This document shows, in pieces, positions 10,580 to 21,245 of a stretch of 64,000 nt of DNA (position 1 is the first letter of the stretch; each line of letters starts with the position of its first letter). The DNA is from Parietaria judaica (Eukaryota > Streptophyta > Magnoliopsida > Rosales > Urticaceae). The stretch spans positions 13,748,842-13,812,841 of the forward strand of contig OX940861.1 in the NCBI GenBank assembly GCA_954871525.1. The letters are read 5' to 3'. The position numbers and the translations under genes were made by a program. The notes beneath the pieces were generated by a model. The model saw only the letters and a list, made by a program, of their open reading frames with translations. It was not told where the DNA came from and made no database searches.

Positions 10580-13500
10580 ATGGGTCCATCCCGCTCCGGC
10601 CCAGTCTTTAAGACTCGGAGTCCCCCTTCCGTCATGACGGAAGAAGGCTTGAAGTATATCGTCGATAACCACACTGACTCAGGGACCTGCTTTGCCCGTC
10701 TCCCTCTCGAGGGCGAGTTCGCCGATGAACCTCAGAGCGACTTCGTTTGCGTCTATGAATCCTTCTTCCGCATCGTCGGCCTTCGCTTCCCGACGCCGCT
10801 CCTGGTCGTGGCGTTTCTCTACGCCTTCGGGGTTCCGATTGCTCAGGTGAGCCCCAACACTCTTCGCCTCCTCCTTTGTACACTGGCCATTGCATGTGAA
10901 CAGAAAGTGGAGCTCACGCTCGAGGACCTGATGCGTCTCTTCAAAGTCTCCCGTAATCCAAAGAATCTGGGTCGTTTTGCCATCTCTCATCGCGTCCGAC
11001 CGCACATCCTCCTGAACACGCCCTCGAACGAATCCGGCTGGGAGAATAAATATTTTTTTGTTCGTGTGGACAATTCCAACTTCGGTCCCCACCATGCTTT
11101 CCTACCGACGGATTTGGTGCTCGAGGGAGCGGACCTCCCTCGATTCAAGCTTGAGGAGAATGAGGAGGCCAAGGCGCGGTTCAAGAGCATCCACGCTGCT
11201 CTCCTTGCCAATCCCAGGCGTGATTGGAGTAAAGACTTCGGGGGCCAGCGGCTTGAGAAATCTGGGGTTTATCAATTGGCCCGAATACACGGGGCGCCCC
11301 CTAACACTCTTCTCCCGAAAGGTTTCCTTCGCGAACCGGCCCCGGAAGGGTCTCCCGTGGAGCGGAAGAAACCCGCTCCAAGGCCGAAGAAGAACGCCGA
11401 GGATATAGTCGTGGCTACTAGGGATAGCGCTCCCGTTGGTCGGGATCGGGAGGCGCACAGATCGTCGAGGTCCCGGGCAGGGTCTGACGCTCCTCGCTTC
11501 ATGGGGCTCACCCCCCGAGAGGGCGGTCTCTCGAACAAACGCCCCGTCGAGGATACTGGTGACGAGCGGCGAACAAGGGCGAGGACGGAGTCCGCGGCCC
11601 GCTCCTCGCAAGATACCTCCCGCTCCTCGAGGGGATCTCCTCGGGAAGAAAACTCCCTGGGCAAGCGCCCCGCCGAGGAAGCGCGTGATGCTTCTCTGGC
11701 GAAGAAGGCGAGAGTTCCCGACCCGACTCCTGAACTCGAGGCGGCTGACCCGTCTCAAGGAGCTGCGGGAGGGACTTCGGACACCGCGCCTGTCGAGGGC
11801 GCAACGGGGAGGACAAGGCCGGCGGCGGACGTGTGCGTACACCCCGCAGAGATCTCGCGGGAGAGACTGGAGATGGAAGACATCGAGCACCTGGTCGTCA
11901 CGCCGGATGCTCCTCCTCCGCCTCCGTCGGGGGCTGAAGACCCCATTCCTCTTTCTGCTTCGGGGGCCGCGATCCGGTCTTCCCTGTCACCGCCTCGGGG
12001 AATCCCCGATGAAGCGATGCGAAACTCGGTTGTGGCCTTAACGCCTCCGACTCAACCTTTGGTCAAAGGGACCAATGCTCCCAACGACGGAGATACGGGG
12101 CCCGTTGGCGAGGAAGACGCTCCAGAACAGATCCTCCCCGGGCCCACGGAAGAACACTCAAGGGCGCTCCCCGACGTGAATCCCGCTAATCCGAAGCTTC
12201 TTCCCGACGTTCCCGGCGTCGAGGCCCTCGAGGGCTCAATGGCCTGGCCTTCCCCTTGTCTTACCGGCGTCTCCAGCTCGCAAGTACCTCTTGTCGCTCC
12301 TCCCGGCGCGTTGCCCCAATTAGCGGATGGCTTGACGCAGCCTTCCGAGCCGTCCCTTGACCTCGAGGGAATCCCCGAGGAGGTTCCTACCGGGTCGCCG
12401 CGGGCCCAATCCAGCTTCCCAGCCTTGCCGCCTCCGAGAGCACTTCCCGCGGCCGAAGCTTCTCACGAACTTGCCGAGCCCTCCAGCGATCCCATGGGGA
12501 ACTTAGCATTGGTCGACCGTGTTGCCCGGGGGGTAGCTCTATTGTCGGACGTTATCGCATCCGTGTGGCTATCCACCGCTAGGGTTGAGAGAGAGAGAGC
12601 AATGAGTTGTCGGCAGAACTCTCGTTAGTCCGGGAACGGTTTGAGGCTTCCACCCACGACGGGCAGAAGTTCCAGGGGCAGATCGAGAAGCTTTCCTCGG
12701 AGCTCGACGAAGCCAAATCTACCTTGGAGTCGGAAAGCTCATTGCGCCGGGCCGCTGAGGCTGAGCTCAACGAAGCTAGATCTGCCTTGGAGTCGGAAAG
12801 CTCATTGCGCCGGGCCGCCGAGGCCGAGCTCAATGAGGCCAAGTCCATCTTGGAATCGGAAGTTTCGCTGCGCCGGGCCACTGAAGCCAAACTTGCGGAT
12901 CAGCGAAACTCTTGCGCTGTTATGGAGGCGAGCCTCTCCGACAAACTCCGGCTTCAAGCGGAATGCCTTGCTCAGATAGGCGAGGCCGTTGGCGTATCGC
13001 CCGAACGGGAAGACCAGCTGGTGTCCGGGGTCAATGCCGCGTTGAAGAAGCTCGCTGATGACCTTGAGGCTGCGCGAGCCGAGGCAGTTGAGGAGCGTCG
13101 TGGCCGGGAGCGCTTGTTCGAGGAGGCTCAAGCCAAGTTGGAGCGTCTGTCGGTGAAGTATGGTTTTCTTGATCAATCAATCAATGCCCATCGCTTGGCC
13201 GCTGCGTACCAGGCCAATATCGCCTTGGTCGAGAAGAACCTCCTGTTGGCACAAGCCGGGGGCCTCGATACACGCTTATCCTCGTGGCGCGAAAGCCGCG
13301 ATAAGCACCGGGCCGTGGTTAAAGAGCTGGACCAGAAGTCTGCCCGGGATCCCAGATCTCCGCCGCTCTCTCCCTGTAATCCGCCAACCTTGGACTGTCG
13401 GAGACTTGAAAGCCTTGCCTCGGAGGTGGTAGCCCTCGGATCAGCATCGCACGATGGATCCGGCCCGAGCACCGAGACCCCGGCGCTCCCAGAGGCCACG

Positions 13501-14824
13501 GTATAGGATGTTTCCTTAGAGCCTCCCTTTCTATTTCCCGCTTTTGTAAATTTCGTATTTCGTGGCTTGTGCTGTATTTCACTGTAATCCAAGCATAATT
13601 ACCGTATGAATAAAAGAAATCTTTCTTGGGTTACCTTTTTCTTTCATCGTCGAATCTTTCTCTGCTATCGCCCTTGTATGCTTGCCCTTTCCTTATCCCT
13701 TTTCTTATCGGGCTTCTTTATTGTTTCTTCCGTATTCCCATTCTCTCTTTTTCTCCTCAGGCTAGAGGTGGCGTCGTTGTACTTTGCCCCGACGCTTCTT
13801 CCCCCCGCTACGGAGGAGGTCACGAGGGGGCTGGGGAGTTCGCACCTGCCCTCGCGCCGGTGAGAGCTTTATCAGGGAACGAAGGCATTCCCCCCGAGGC
13901 TGTAGAGGCTAAGATCGCAGAAAGTAAGGCCGAGCGCGATGAATATAGACGCCTCCTCGCTATTGCCGAAGAATCCCTTCTCGAGGAGCGGCAGCGTTAT
14001 CGGCGGTGCGAGGACACTCTTTCGGCACAGCTTCGGCAGAAGAATGAGTGTTTCAATCGTATCGCCGATGCCATAAACCTGTCGCCTGGTCGGGAGGAGC
14101 AAATCTCCTTCCATGTCAAGGCCACGCTGAGGAAGCTCGTCAAGGATCGCGACGCAGCCAGGAGTTGGGCTATAGAGGAAGAATTCTCCCGCCTACGCCT
14201 CTACCACCAAGCGGTTGACAAGCTGAAGCGTGCCTCCGAGAGGTTTGGTGTGCTTGAGGGGATTGCTCGTACTCAGCGCCTGCTGGGCGGCGTGCTCTCG
14301 AATATCAAACTCGTCGAGGGATTACCTTCCCGCTCGACTGTTGGTGAGCTCCGAGCCAAACTGCCAAGGTGGCGCAAGTTAGAACAGGAGTACCTGGCTG
14401 ATTTGGCCAAGCTGGAGATGAAAACCTCCGGTGACCCAAACTCTCCTCCGCTTTCTCCCTGTCTTCCCCAAGGCGTTGCTAGGGTGCGCTCGCCGGGTTT
14501 TGACGTTCTTCCCTCCTCGTCGAGTACGGTATGAGATGGATCAGCATAAATAAGTCGTAGTTCTTACCTCTTCCTTCTGGGGTCGATCCTTTACTTTCGG
14601 TTCCTTCTTTGCAGGCCGATAGCAGGGCTGATGCGGATTTAGCAAGAGTTTCTTCGGGTAAGCCTCAAGGACTTCTTGCTGACGATCCTGCTTGCCTAAT
14701 TGCGGACGACATCATTCGTCGATGCTGCGACATCCTTATTCAAGAATGTGCCTATGCGGTTCTGGGTCAAGATTCCTCTGATGATGGCGTTGTGCGGGGG
14801 AATCGGTCCCTGCGAGAGTTATAG
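10580..14824 (+). CDS. Antisense ORF gene of the Tat-type element (Transposase_28-like plus coiled coils), spliced
   Basis: Model: exon A 10580-13500 (with one apparent frameshift near 12587-12600), exon C 13761-14528, exon D 14615-14824; about 1,300 aa. All junctions have GT/AG and join in phase 0 (donors 13501, 14529; acceptors ending 13760, 14614). The start MGPSRSG is chosen because homology-like sequence begins just after it. The first 230 residues (TEEGLKYIVDNH ... LLVVAFLYAFGVPIAQVSPN) resemble the plant Pfam family Transposase_28. A long Pro/Ser/Arg-rich disordered part follows, then Lys/Glu/Leu-rich coiled coils. Exon A's end and exon C are diverged copies: SPEREDQL/SPGREEQI, LSVKYGFLDQS/ASERFGVLEGI, and SPPLSPC near both ends. 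Exon A also holds a 20-residue unit repeated three times. Established: such genes occur antisense in Tat elements; their role is unknown. With the shift, the copy may be defective. Confidence 0.75.
12716..12895 (+). repeat. 60-bp coding tandem repeat, three copies
   Basis: Three consecutive 60-bp units encode ESESSLRRAAEAELNEA-type 20-residue heptad-rich repeats in the first coiled-coil part of the antisense gene. Units one and two are nearly identical; unit three is more diverged (ESEVSLRRATEAKLADQ). Confidence 0.85.
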
Positions 14825-15000
14825 TATGCATATGTATTCGGGGTGTAACTATGAGTTGTAAATAATGATACTGCGTTTTGTCTTTTTTGAATCCAATGGA
14901 CATGTGATGACGATGATTTTCTTTTATATGAGTTTGCTTGCGATCTTCGAATCTCTGTGAGGGTTTGCTTGGTGCCCTTAGTCGTGAATGTGATTTTTCT

Positions 15001-15400
15001 TTGCTCGGTACTTTCGTCGTGGGCACTTCCGCCTCTTTTAATTTTTGCTCGGCACTCTCGCCATGGGCACTCTCGCCTCTTTTAGTTTTTGCTCGGCACT
15101 CTCGCCGTGGGCACTCTCGCCTCTTTTAGTTTCTACTCGGCACTCTCGCCGTGGGCACTCTCGCCTCTTTTAGTTTTTGCTCGGTACTCTCGCCGTGGGC
15201 ATTCTCGCCTCTTTTAGTTTTTGCTCGGCACTCTCGCCGTGGGCACTCTCGCCTCTTTTAGTTTCTGCTCGGCACTCTCGCCGTGGGCACTCTCGCCTCT
15301 TTTAGTTTTTGCTCGGCACTCTCGCCTCTTTTAGTTTTTGCTCGGCACTCTCGCCGTGGGCACTCTCGCCTCTTTTAGCTTTTGCTCGGCACTCTCGCCG
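15001..15400. repeat. Tandem array A in the Tat-type element (44-bp unit)
   Basis: About nine units of a 44-bp word built from tgctcggcactctcgccg, a second gggcactctcgcc half and cctcttttagttt. Some units lack the middle part. Located between the antisense gene and array B, i.e. in the region corresponding to the 3-prime untranslated part of the sense transcript. Confidence 0.9.
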
Positions 15401-16130
15401 TATATAGGATCTCGGCCTGTTTTGCCGGACTGGGCTTGCTCGGCACCCTTAGCCGTATATAGGATCTCGACATGTTTTGCCGGACCGGGCTTGCTCGGCA
15501 CCCTTAGCCGTAAATAGGATCTCGACATGTTTTGCCGGACCGGGTTTGCTCGGCACCCTTAGCCGTATATAGGATCTCGACATGTTTTGCCGGACCGGGT
15601 TTGCTCGGCACCCTTAGCCGTATATATTTTCTTGGTACTCTCGCCGTAGTTGTCTTCTGCGGGTATCGCTAGGTTTCGTCGGGTACGAGCCGACTAGTTC
15701 CCAGGATCCCATAGGCACTCTCGCCTTGTATATTTCTTCAGCGTTCTCGGTAGCCCGGGCTTGCTCGGCGCCCTTAGCCGTAAATAGGATCTCGGCCTGT
15801 ATTGCCGGACCGGGTTTGCTCGGCACCCTTAGCCGTATATAGGATCTCGACATGTTTTGCCGGACCGGGCTTGCTCGGCACCCTTAGCCGTAAATAGGAT
15901 CTCGACATGTTCTGCCGGACCGGGTTTGCTCGGCACCCTTAGCCGTATATAGGATCTCGACATGTTTTGCCGGACCGGGTTTGCTCGGCACCCTTAGCCG
16001 CATATAGGATCTCGACATGTTTTGTCGGACCGGGTTTGCTCGGCACCCTTAGCCGTATATATATGTATATATATTTTGAAATTTTCTCGGCGCTCTCGCC
16101 GGATCGGGCTTGCTCGGCACCCTTAGCCGG
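15385..16130. repeat. Tandem array B in the Tat-type element (55-bp unit)
   Basis: About eleven units of ttgctcggcacccttagccg followed by tatataggatctcgacat and a tttgccggaccggg segment, period 55 bp, with an interruption at about 15625-15760. It shares the gctcggcac core with array A, so both probably grew from the same seed. Confidence 0.9.
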
Positions 16131-16400
16131 TTTTTTTTTTTTTTTTTGCCAATACACTTTCCCTCCTAATTGGTGTTACCACCGAGCAGAGTTGCATACA
16201 CACTTTGCCAACTTTATAATTTGCCCGCTCCTTAATAAAAATAAAAAAAAAATAAAAAACACACATACATAGACATTAGAAATCCGACACAACGAACCCA
16301 AACAAACTTCTATAACCTATGATAATCTACTAATGGTTAAAAGGGGTAGCCGCCCCAATCCTCTCCTCGCTCCGAGCAGCTTATGAGCCTTACTCCGGGC
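16131..16400. other. Spacer between tandem arrays and F-box gene
   Basis: A T-run (16131-16147) followed by about 250 bp of AT-rich non-coding sequence within the Tat-type element. On the minus strand this is the 3-prime flank of the F-box gene. No polyadenylation signal was assigned. Confidence 0.5.
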
Positions 16401-17402
16401 TCACTCCTCTTCGACGATCAAGCAGGCTGACGACGCGATTTTCTCCACAGAGCTCCTGCTGGGGCGACCGAAGTTACATTCCGGGCAGAGGTCAGTGTAC
16501 CACGTGGTACCGAGGATGTAGCACGACCTGCAAAAACCGCAAACACGCCCATCCCGCCATTGCCCAAAACACGGCGGGCGGACGGAGTCTCCTGCTTGAA
16601 TCCTCGTTGGCTTCTCGTAGACCAGGACATTTCTGTCGCACCGTCTGCAGAATTCCATGTCGAGCAGACGACCGCGTGAGGCATGCGCCTGCTCCTCGGA
16701 ATGGTCGGCTGGATTCCCTGCCGCGAGCAGAGGGGGAAGGTCCTCAAGTTTGACCTTGGTTCCCTCCAAGAACCTGGGAAATAAACCGTTGACCCTCAGG
16801 AATTTTATCCTGTGCTCGATGGTGGACAAGTTGCTGACCACGTCATCCAAGGTGATTTGGTGGCAGCGTGGCAGGCATAGCTTTACGAGCGTCGGGTTGC
16901 CCCGCATGATCGTCTCCACCGCGGTGTTGGTGATCTCGAAGCACCCATCCAACGTCAAAGTCTCCATCTTCCCTTGAGATCTCCTTGCCAGCCTCAGGAG
17001 ATTGTCGTCTTCCATCCGCTCGCTCAACGGGTTGTAGATGCTGATGTTGCGCCACAGAAGGCTGTTTCCCCGAACCTCGTCGCGCAACGACGTGCATACC
17101 ATCTCCACCGCGAGGAGCTCCTCGGGCATAAGATATGGCAGAACCAGTTCCAACGCGGGGTGTGGTTCACCCGGGATCCTTGACTGCTCTTGATCCCGCT
17201 GGCCCTCCGCGATGTCCTCATCCATTGGACATGGCTCGCTGCTTTCCGGCCATTCCTCGTGCTTCCAGAAGTCCGTCATCTCGTAATCATCTCCTCCTCG
17301 TGCCTCAGTTGCGCCCTCCTTGGGCCATCCCCAGTCTTCATCCACGATCATCTCTGACTCGTCTGTGTGACTCTGGCCAGCATCTCCTTCTCTGGGCGCC
17401 AT
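16401..17402 (-). CDS. F-box protein, SKIP14-like, captured inside a retrotransposon
   Basis: 333 aa in one uninterrupted exon. The start at 17402 (MAPREGD) is preferred over an in-frame ATG at 17453, since a possible acceptor (ttgaaatacag) lies between them. Residues 1-75 are acidic and probably disordered. Residues 81-121 fit an F-box (HPALELVLPYLMPEELLAVEMV..SLRDEV....LLWRNI), followed by leucine-rich-like strands (METLTLDGCFEITNTAV, LVKLCLPRCHQIT). The C-terminus carries eight Cys, Cys252/255, 278, 288/291, 294 and 306/309, a probable zinc-binding region also present in SKIP14-type proteins. Family role: F-box proteins bind Skp1 and select substrates for SCF ubiquitin ligases. It lies in sense orientation 0.5 kb after the 5-prime LTR, where gag would be. 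The open frame and absence of introns suggest capture through RNA. SKIP14 assignment is from memory of the family layout. Confidence 0.8.
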   Translation of the reverse strand: MAPREGDAGQSHTDESEMIVDEDWGWPKEGATEARGGDDYEMTDFWKHEEWPESSEPCPMDEDIAEGQRDQEQSRIPGEPHPALELVLPYLMPEELLAVEMVCTSLRDEVRGNSLLWRNISIYNPLSERMEDDNLLRLARRSQGKMETLTLDGCFEITNTAVETIMRGNPTLVKLCLPRCHQITLDDVVSNLSTIEHRIKFLRVNGLFPRFLEGTKVKLEDLPPLLAAGNPADHSEEQAHASRGRLLDMEFCRRCDRNVLVYEKPTRIQAGDSVRPPCFGQWRDGRVCGFCRSCYILGTTWYTDLCPECNFGRPSRSSVEKIASSACLIVEEE

Positions 17403-17887
17403 CTTCTCCTCGTGTGCTTTCCCGGCCTGTATTTCAAAAACACTAGCAAGCACTGGTTTCGGAGTGAGAAAGGATCTTTTGTTTTCTGGGTTGAGAGAAC
17501 GATACTTATCTGGGAGTTAACCGAGTTGGTTTCTATTTCCGCAGACCCGTGGTTTTTTATCTTCTCCAAACTTCCCATTTTATAAACGTTGATTGTTTCG
17601 CAAGCGACTCTTCGCATCCTCTCTTTCGTTGTCACTTCACAACGCTTCGGAAGTTGCTCCCATTCGTTGATACGCGTGCACTCCTTTTTCTGACCAACCG
17701 TCTATCAACCGTCTAGCAAGGAGTCCGTACGTCTCCCCTTCTTACGTCACTCATGTCCCTTGAGTTGCCTCTTTATACTCTGCTTGCTATTTTCGCGCGC
17801 TCAACCGTCGAGCGCGTCGCTGACGATGGCGTCGTTTGATAACGTCATGTCCCTCCAAATTCCTGGCTGTGAGTTAGAAAGAAAACA

Positions 17888-17910
17888 AAGCCCCTCGGTG
17901 GGCGCCAAAC
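17888..17910 (-). other. Primer-binding site of the Tat-type element
   Basis: On the minus strand the 5-prime LTR ends CTCTACA and is followed by gtttggcgcccaccgagg. TGGCGCC-type primer-binding sites are common in Tat/Athila-lineage Gypsy elements. The priming tRNA was not determined. Confidence 0.7.
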
Positions 17911-18704
17911 TGTAGAGGGGGATTTTCACCACCCTTTTCCAGTCACAAAGACAATCATCAAATAATAAATAAAATGACAGCAAATGATGAGTATCTCTGT
18001 TTTATTATGATTTCCGAAATGAGCTCGGTTTTCTTCCGTTAAATAGCTGGACAGATGAAGGATCATGAGCCTCAGATAATTCTTTTTCTCAGGCCTTTTT
18101 CTATTACAAGATCTCTTTTTCTTGCCTTTGCTGAGTCTTTTTTCTCTCCCTTTTGTTCGAACCACCACCCCTTACAAATGAGGCTTATCTTGCCTTTTAT
18201 AGAGTTTACAATGCCTTCCCCTTCTATCCTTCCCGCCTTTTTCCTCTTTAATCATCACTCTCTGACGTGATTTGAAGGCAGCGGGGTTTATCCTCACTTT
18301 ATGTCACCTCCGAGCATGCTGCCGTAATGGGTAGGTGCGCTGCATTAAATGCGCGTCTCGTCAGCCGTCATTCGGCTCTGCAGGCCTCCGTCGCTGACGC
18401 TCTCGTCGAGTGAGTAGGTCGGCTTCATTAAATGCACGTCTCTTCGGCTGTCATCGGGCTCTGCATAATCATCATGACGAAATTCCTCGTCGAGTCGTGA
18501 TGGGACGCTTCATCGCGACCCGCTTGCTCGCGTGGCTGCGTCCCCCCGCTGATGAACCTCCTCGGGGTATTCCTCCTCGGGGATGTCCTTCCTCGGAGAT
18601 AACTCCCTCTTCGCTGGTGAACTTCCTCTCCTCCCTCATGTCGTTTATGGACAAAACGACACGAGTTGTGTTGAGGATGGATTTGACCAAATCCGACCTT
18701 AACA
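17911..18704 (-). repeat. 5-prime LTR of the Tat-type element
   Basis: 794 bp, TGTAGAGGGGG to CTTAACA on the plus strand, followed by the duplicated target ggccc and the continuation of the UGT pseudogene exon. Confidence 0.95.
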
Positions 18705-19033
18705 GGCCCCACATATGGTGGTGCTAGGGCACATGGCCACCGGGGCGTTTTGGTCACACCGTGGGTGGAACTCGACGCTCCAGAGCGTCAGCCATGGCGT
18801 GCCAATGATTGCATGGCCACTCTATGTTGAGCAACGTATGAACGCTGCGGTGCTCTCGAATGATATCTGTGTAGCCATGTGGCCTTGGCCTTGGGCGGGG
18901 CTTGAGCCGTCCCGTGTGGTGGCCAAGGGAGAGATCAAGAGAGCCTTGACAATGATGATCAAGGGCGATAATGGGAAGGTTATGCGGCAACGTGCGGTGG
19001 AGGTGAAGGAAAAAGCGGCTACGGCTATGTATG

Positions 19034-21181
19034 TGTTGGGATTTATGCCCACAAAGGAGACATGAAGGACCTTTTAGCAAATAAAATAGTTTATTAACAA
19101 AGTAATCGATGTAATAATACGATTATTTTCTTTTCCAGAGAATTAAATAAAGATTAAATATTCATTCTTATTTATTTAAGTTTGTGTTTAGGCATATATG
19201 TCTACGCCCTGAAACTATCATCAACGAAAGAAGAGTTAAGTATAGACTTAACAAGATATCTCTTCTTGATAAGTTTAAAATCAACAGTTTGCAATCTTAG
19301 GATCGATGGGGCAATCGTATCCGATTAATGATTGTTTGAATAAACTACTGATATCGGATCTTGTGATATTGAGAGTTGTGACTCTAGAGTTTATTCTTGA
19401 TGTCTTAATGAAGACACTGAACTAGACCTATGACACTTTGAAGTTTGAGGTAAAACCGTTTAATTACTCGAAGCTTCGAAATCATAAAACGAAGGGTATT
19501 TTCGTAATTACCTAAATCCTGAAGTGGGTACATAATTTCTTGTGACACTTTATGACATTTGGCTAGTCAATGGGCAAGACCCAAATGATGGATCAAATAC
19601 CCGACGGTTGGTGTCATGATACTGTCTCGTTGAACTATGTGATTCACAGATATGGAATTTGTGTAATAAGAATGCTACGGCATTAGTATCACATCATGCT
19701 TTGTTCTTTTTTGAAGTGTGAATGAACAAACCGGGCCTGGTACTCATTGAATAATATATTCTCTGAATAAAACATGTGGCATGTTGTGACATCTCATTTT
19801 ATGTTTTTCTCATTCACAAACAACAAAGGAGTTGATGAAATAATAAATAAGGGGTAAAACGGTAATTTTACATTCCTCTTAGTTACTGATACACACAAAG
19901 GGTAATATCGTAAATACACCGTGGACCGTGTGAAGAATAGTTGTATCACATCAAACGAAAATAAGAACGCATATAAACTTAGAGATTGTCAATATTGGTC
20001 CTCTAGTGGAATCGACCAATATTAAGAATTAAAAGTTCGGGAAAAGTTTGTGAACTTTTGTGTCCAGACTTTATTTTAAAGCTTCGTTCATATGGGTCCA
20101 TGAGGTCTCAATGTTAGACTTTCGGGCGAGATTTTGATGAACAAAATAAGTATTAAAAATATGCAAAGTTGATTTATTGAAATCTTACTTTAAGTTCAAT
20201 TATTGAATTGAAATATTTTTAAGTACAAAATTGGTTTGATAATTTTCTCTTATGTATAAATTGTGATTTATACTGTGGTAATTATTTATCATGATTAAAT
20301 AAATAAATTGTTATTTTATTTTAATCACCTTTATTAAATGTAATAAGTTGTATAATTATGTTGATAATTATATACTATGCGAATTTAATAATTAAAAGGT
20401 GGAGAAAATTAATTCTTTAATTCCTATTAGTTAATCTAGAAAGATGAGGATTAGTAACGTGTCAATTTCTCCTCCTTTAATTAATAGAATGCGATTTAAA
20501 AGATAAAAAGGAAAGAAAATATTTGAATTTAATTCATAGTATAACTTGTGGAATTAATGAAATAATTTTTTTATTTTTAGTCAAACCGTATGCGATAAAA
20601 TAGGTAAGATTTAGTCTTGGTCCATATCTTGCCGATTACTTGTGGAAGAATAGGATTTATGAATTAAATAATTGATTTAATTCTATTTCTATGGCTATAT
20701 ATATATGATATACAATCAAAAGAACGAAAAAAAAAAAAAGCCACCCTAGCCTCCAGACTTTCTCATTCGCATATCTCAAGAGAAGAAAATTTCTCTCTCA
20801 ATCCTTGTGCGTCGTTTTCGAAAAGGTAAGAGAGAGAAGTTTTTTTTTTTTTTTTTGGCTTTGCTTTCTCACTGTATGCGCAAATACTTTGGGAGAAAAA
20901 ATTTTGAGGAAAAAGTTCATCTATTCTTTCTCTCTTCTTCATAAAGAGCCCACTCTCTTTATCTTTAAAATATCCGAAAGTCATAGCCTTGAATCCATCG
21001 TGGTGGTTTGATTGAAGACGGAGGGAAGACTCGCGAAGATCGGCGACGAAAACCGTGAATAAATTCCGGATTTGTAAGTAACTGTTATATGATTTTCCGG
21101 ATTTTATAATTTTTTTTTGAAATTCCGCCGTAACTCGTTACGTTCATTATTTATATTAAAAAGTTTAATATCGATCCATCA
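19034..21181. mobile_element. Solo LTR (Copia-like, 2,148 bp) in UGT pseudogene exon 2
   Basis: Starts TGTTGGGATTTATGCCCAC and ends GATCCATCA, flanked by gtatg (19029-19033) and gtacg (21182-21186), a 5-bp target duplication with one later change. The UGT reading resumes exactly after it. The TGTTGG start and length fit the long LTRs of Angela/Tork-type Copia elements. A TATA-like run is at about 20697 and a GA/T-rich leader follows. No internal region is present, so it is a product of LTR-LTR recombination. The short frames at 20763-21011 are low complexity. Confidence 0.88.
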
Positions 21182-21245
21182 GTACGTGGGCGGATCGTCC
21201 TATGAAGCGCTGGCAAGAGTGACTAAGGAGTTGCGTAAGATCTAA

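Larger units (their letters stand above)
9214..18704 (-). mobile_element. Non-autonomous Tat-type Ty3/Gypsy element carrying an antisense gene and an F-box gene
   Basis: 9,491 bp, with TSD ggccc at 9209-9213 and 18705-18709. LTRs are TG...CA, 794 bp each, and only about three differences were seen by eye, so the insertion is recent. Orientation is minus: read that way, the LTR at 17911-18704 is followed by a TGGCGCC-type primer-binding site, and the LTR at 9214-10007 is preceded by a purine tract. No gag, protease, RT, RNase H or integrase is visible. Contents in element order: F-box gene (sense), two tandem-repeat arrays, and a large multi-exon gene in antisense next to the 3-prime LTR. Antisense extra genes and tandem repeats near the 3-prime end are known traits of Tat/Ogre-lineage elements. 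It would need proteins in trans to move. Confidence 0.9.
9029..21245 (+). pseudogene. UGT72-like pseudogene (copy 2): exon 1 lost, exon 2 split by two LTR insertions
   Basis: 9029-9162 matches the intron of copy 1 (cggtcaatatgtctacca onward) and ends in an intact AG. Exon 2 then starts at 9163 and is broken at 9213 by the Tat-type element, resumes at 18710, is broken again at 19033 by a solo LTR, and resumes at 21187 to a normal stop at 21243-21245. The pieces translate in one frame through MVVLGH..., the PSPG remnant and the GGSSYEALARVTKE tail. Exon 1 is absent; the left break sits at the TIR element ending at 9022. The PSPG box has HRGWNS instead of HCGWNS and the first codon after the intron is altered. 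Decay therefore began before or alongside the insertions. Non-functional. Confidence 0.93.

Noticed and set aside
11102..11890. 262-aa minus-strand frame
   Set aside because: Shadow of the GC-rich antisense gene on the plus strand; no domain.
15001..16130. CRISPR-like spaced repeats
   Set aside because: Units are contiguous tandem repeats with no unique spacers, in plant DNA inside a retrotransposon.
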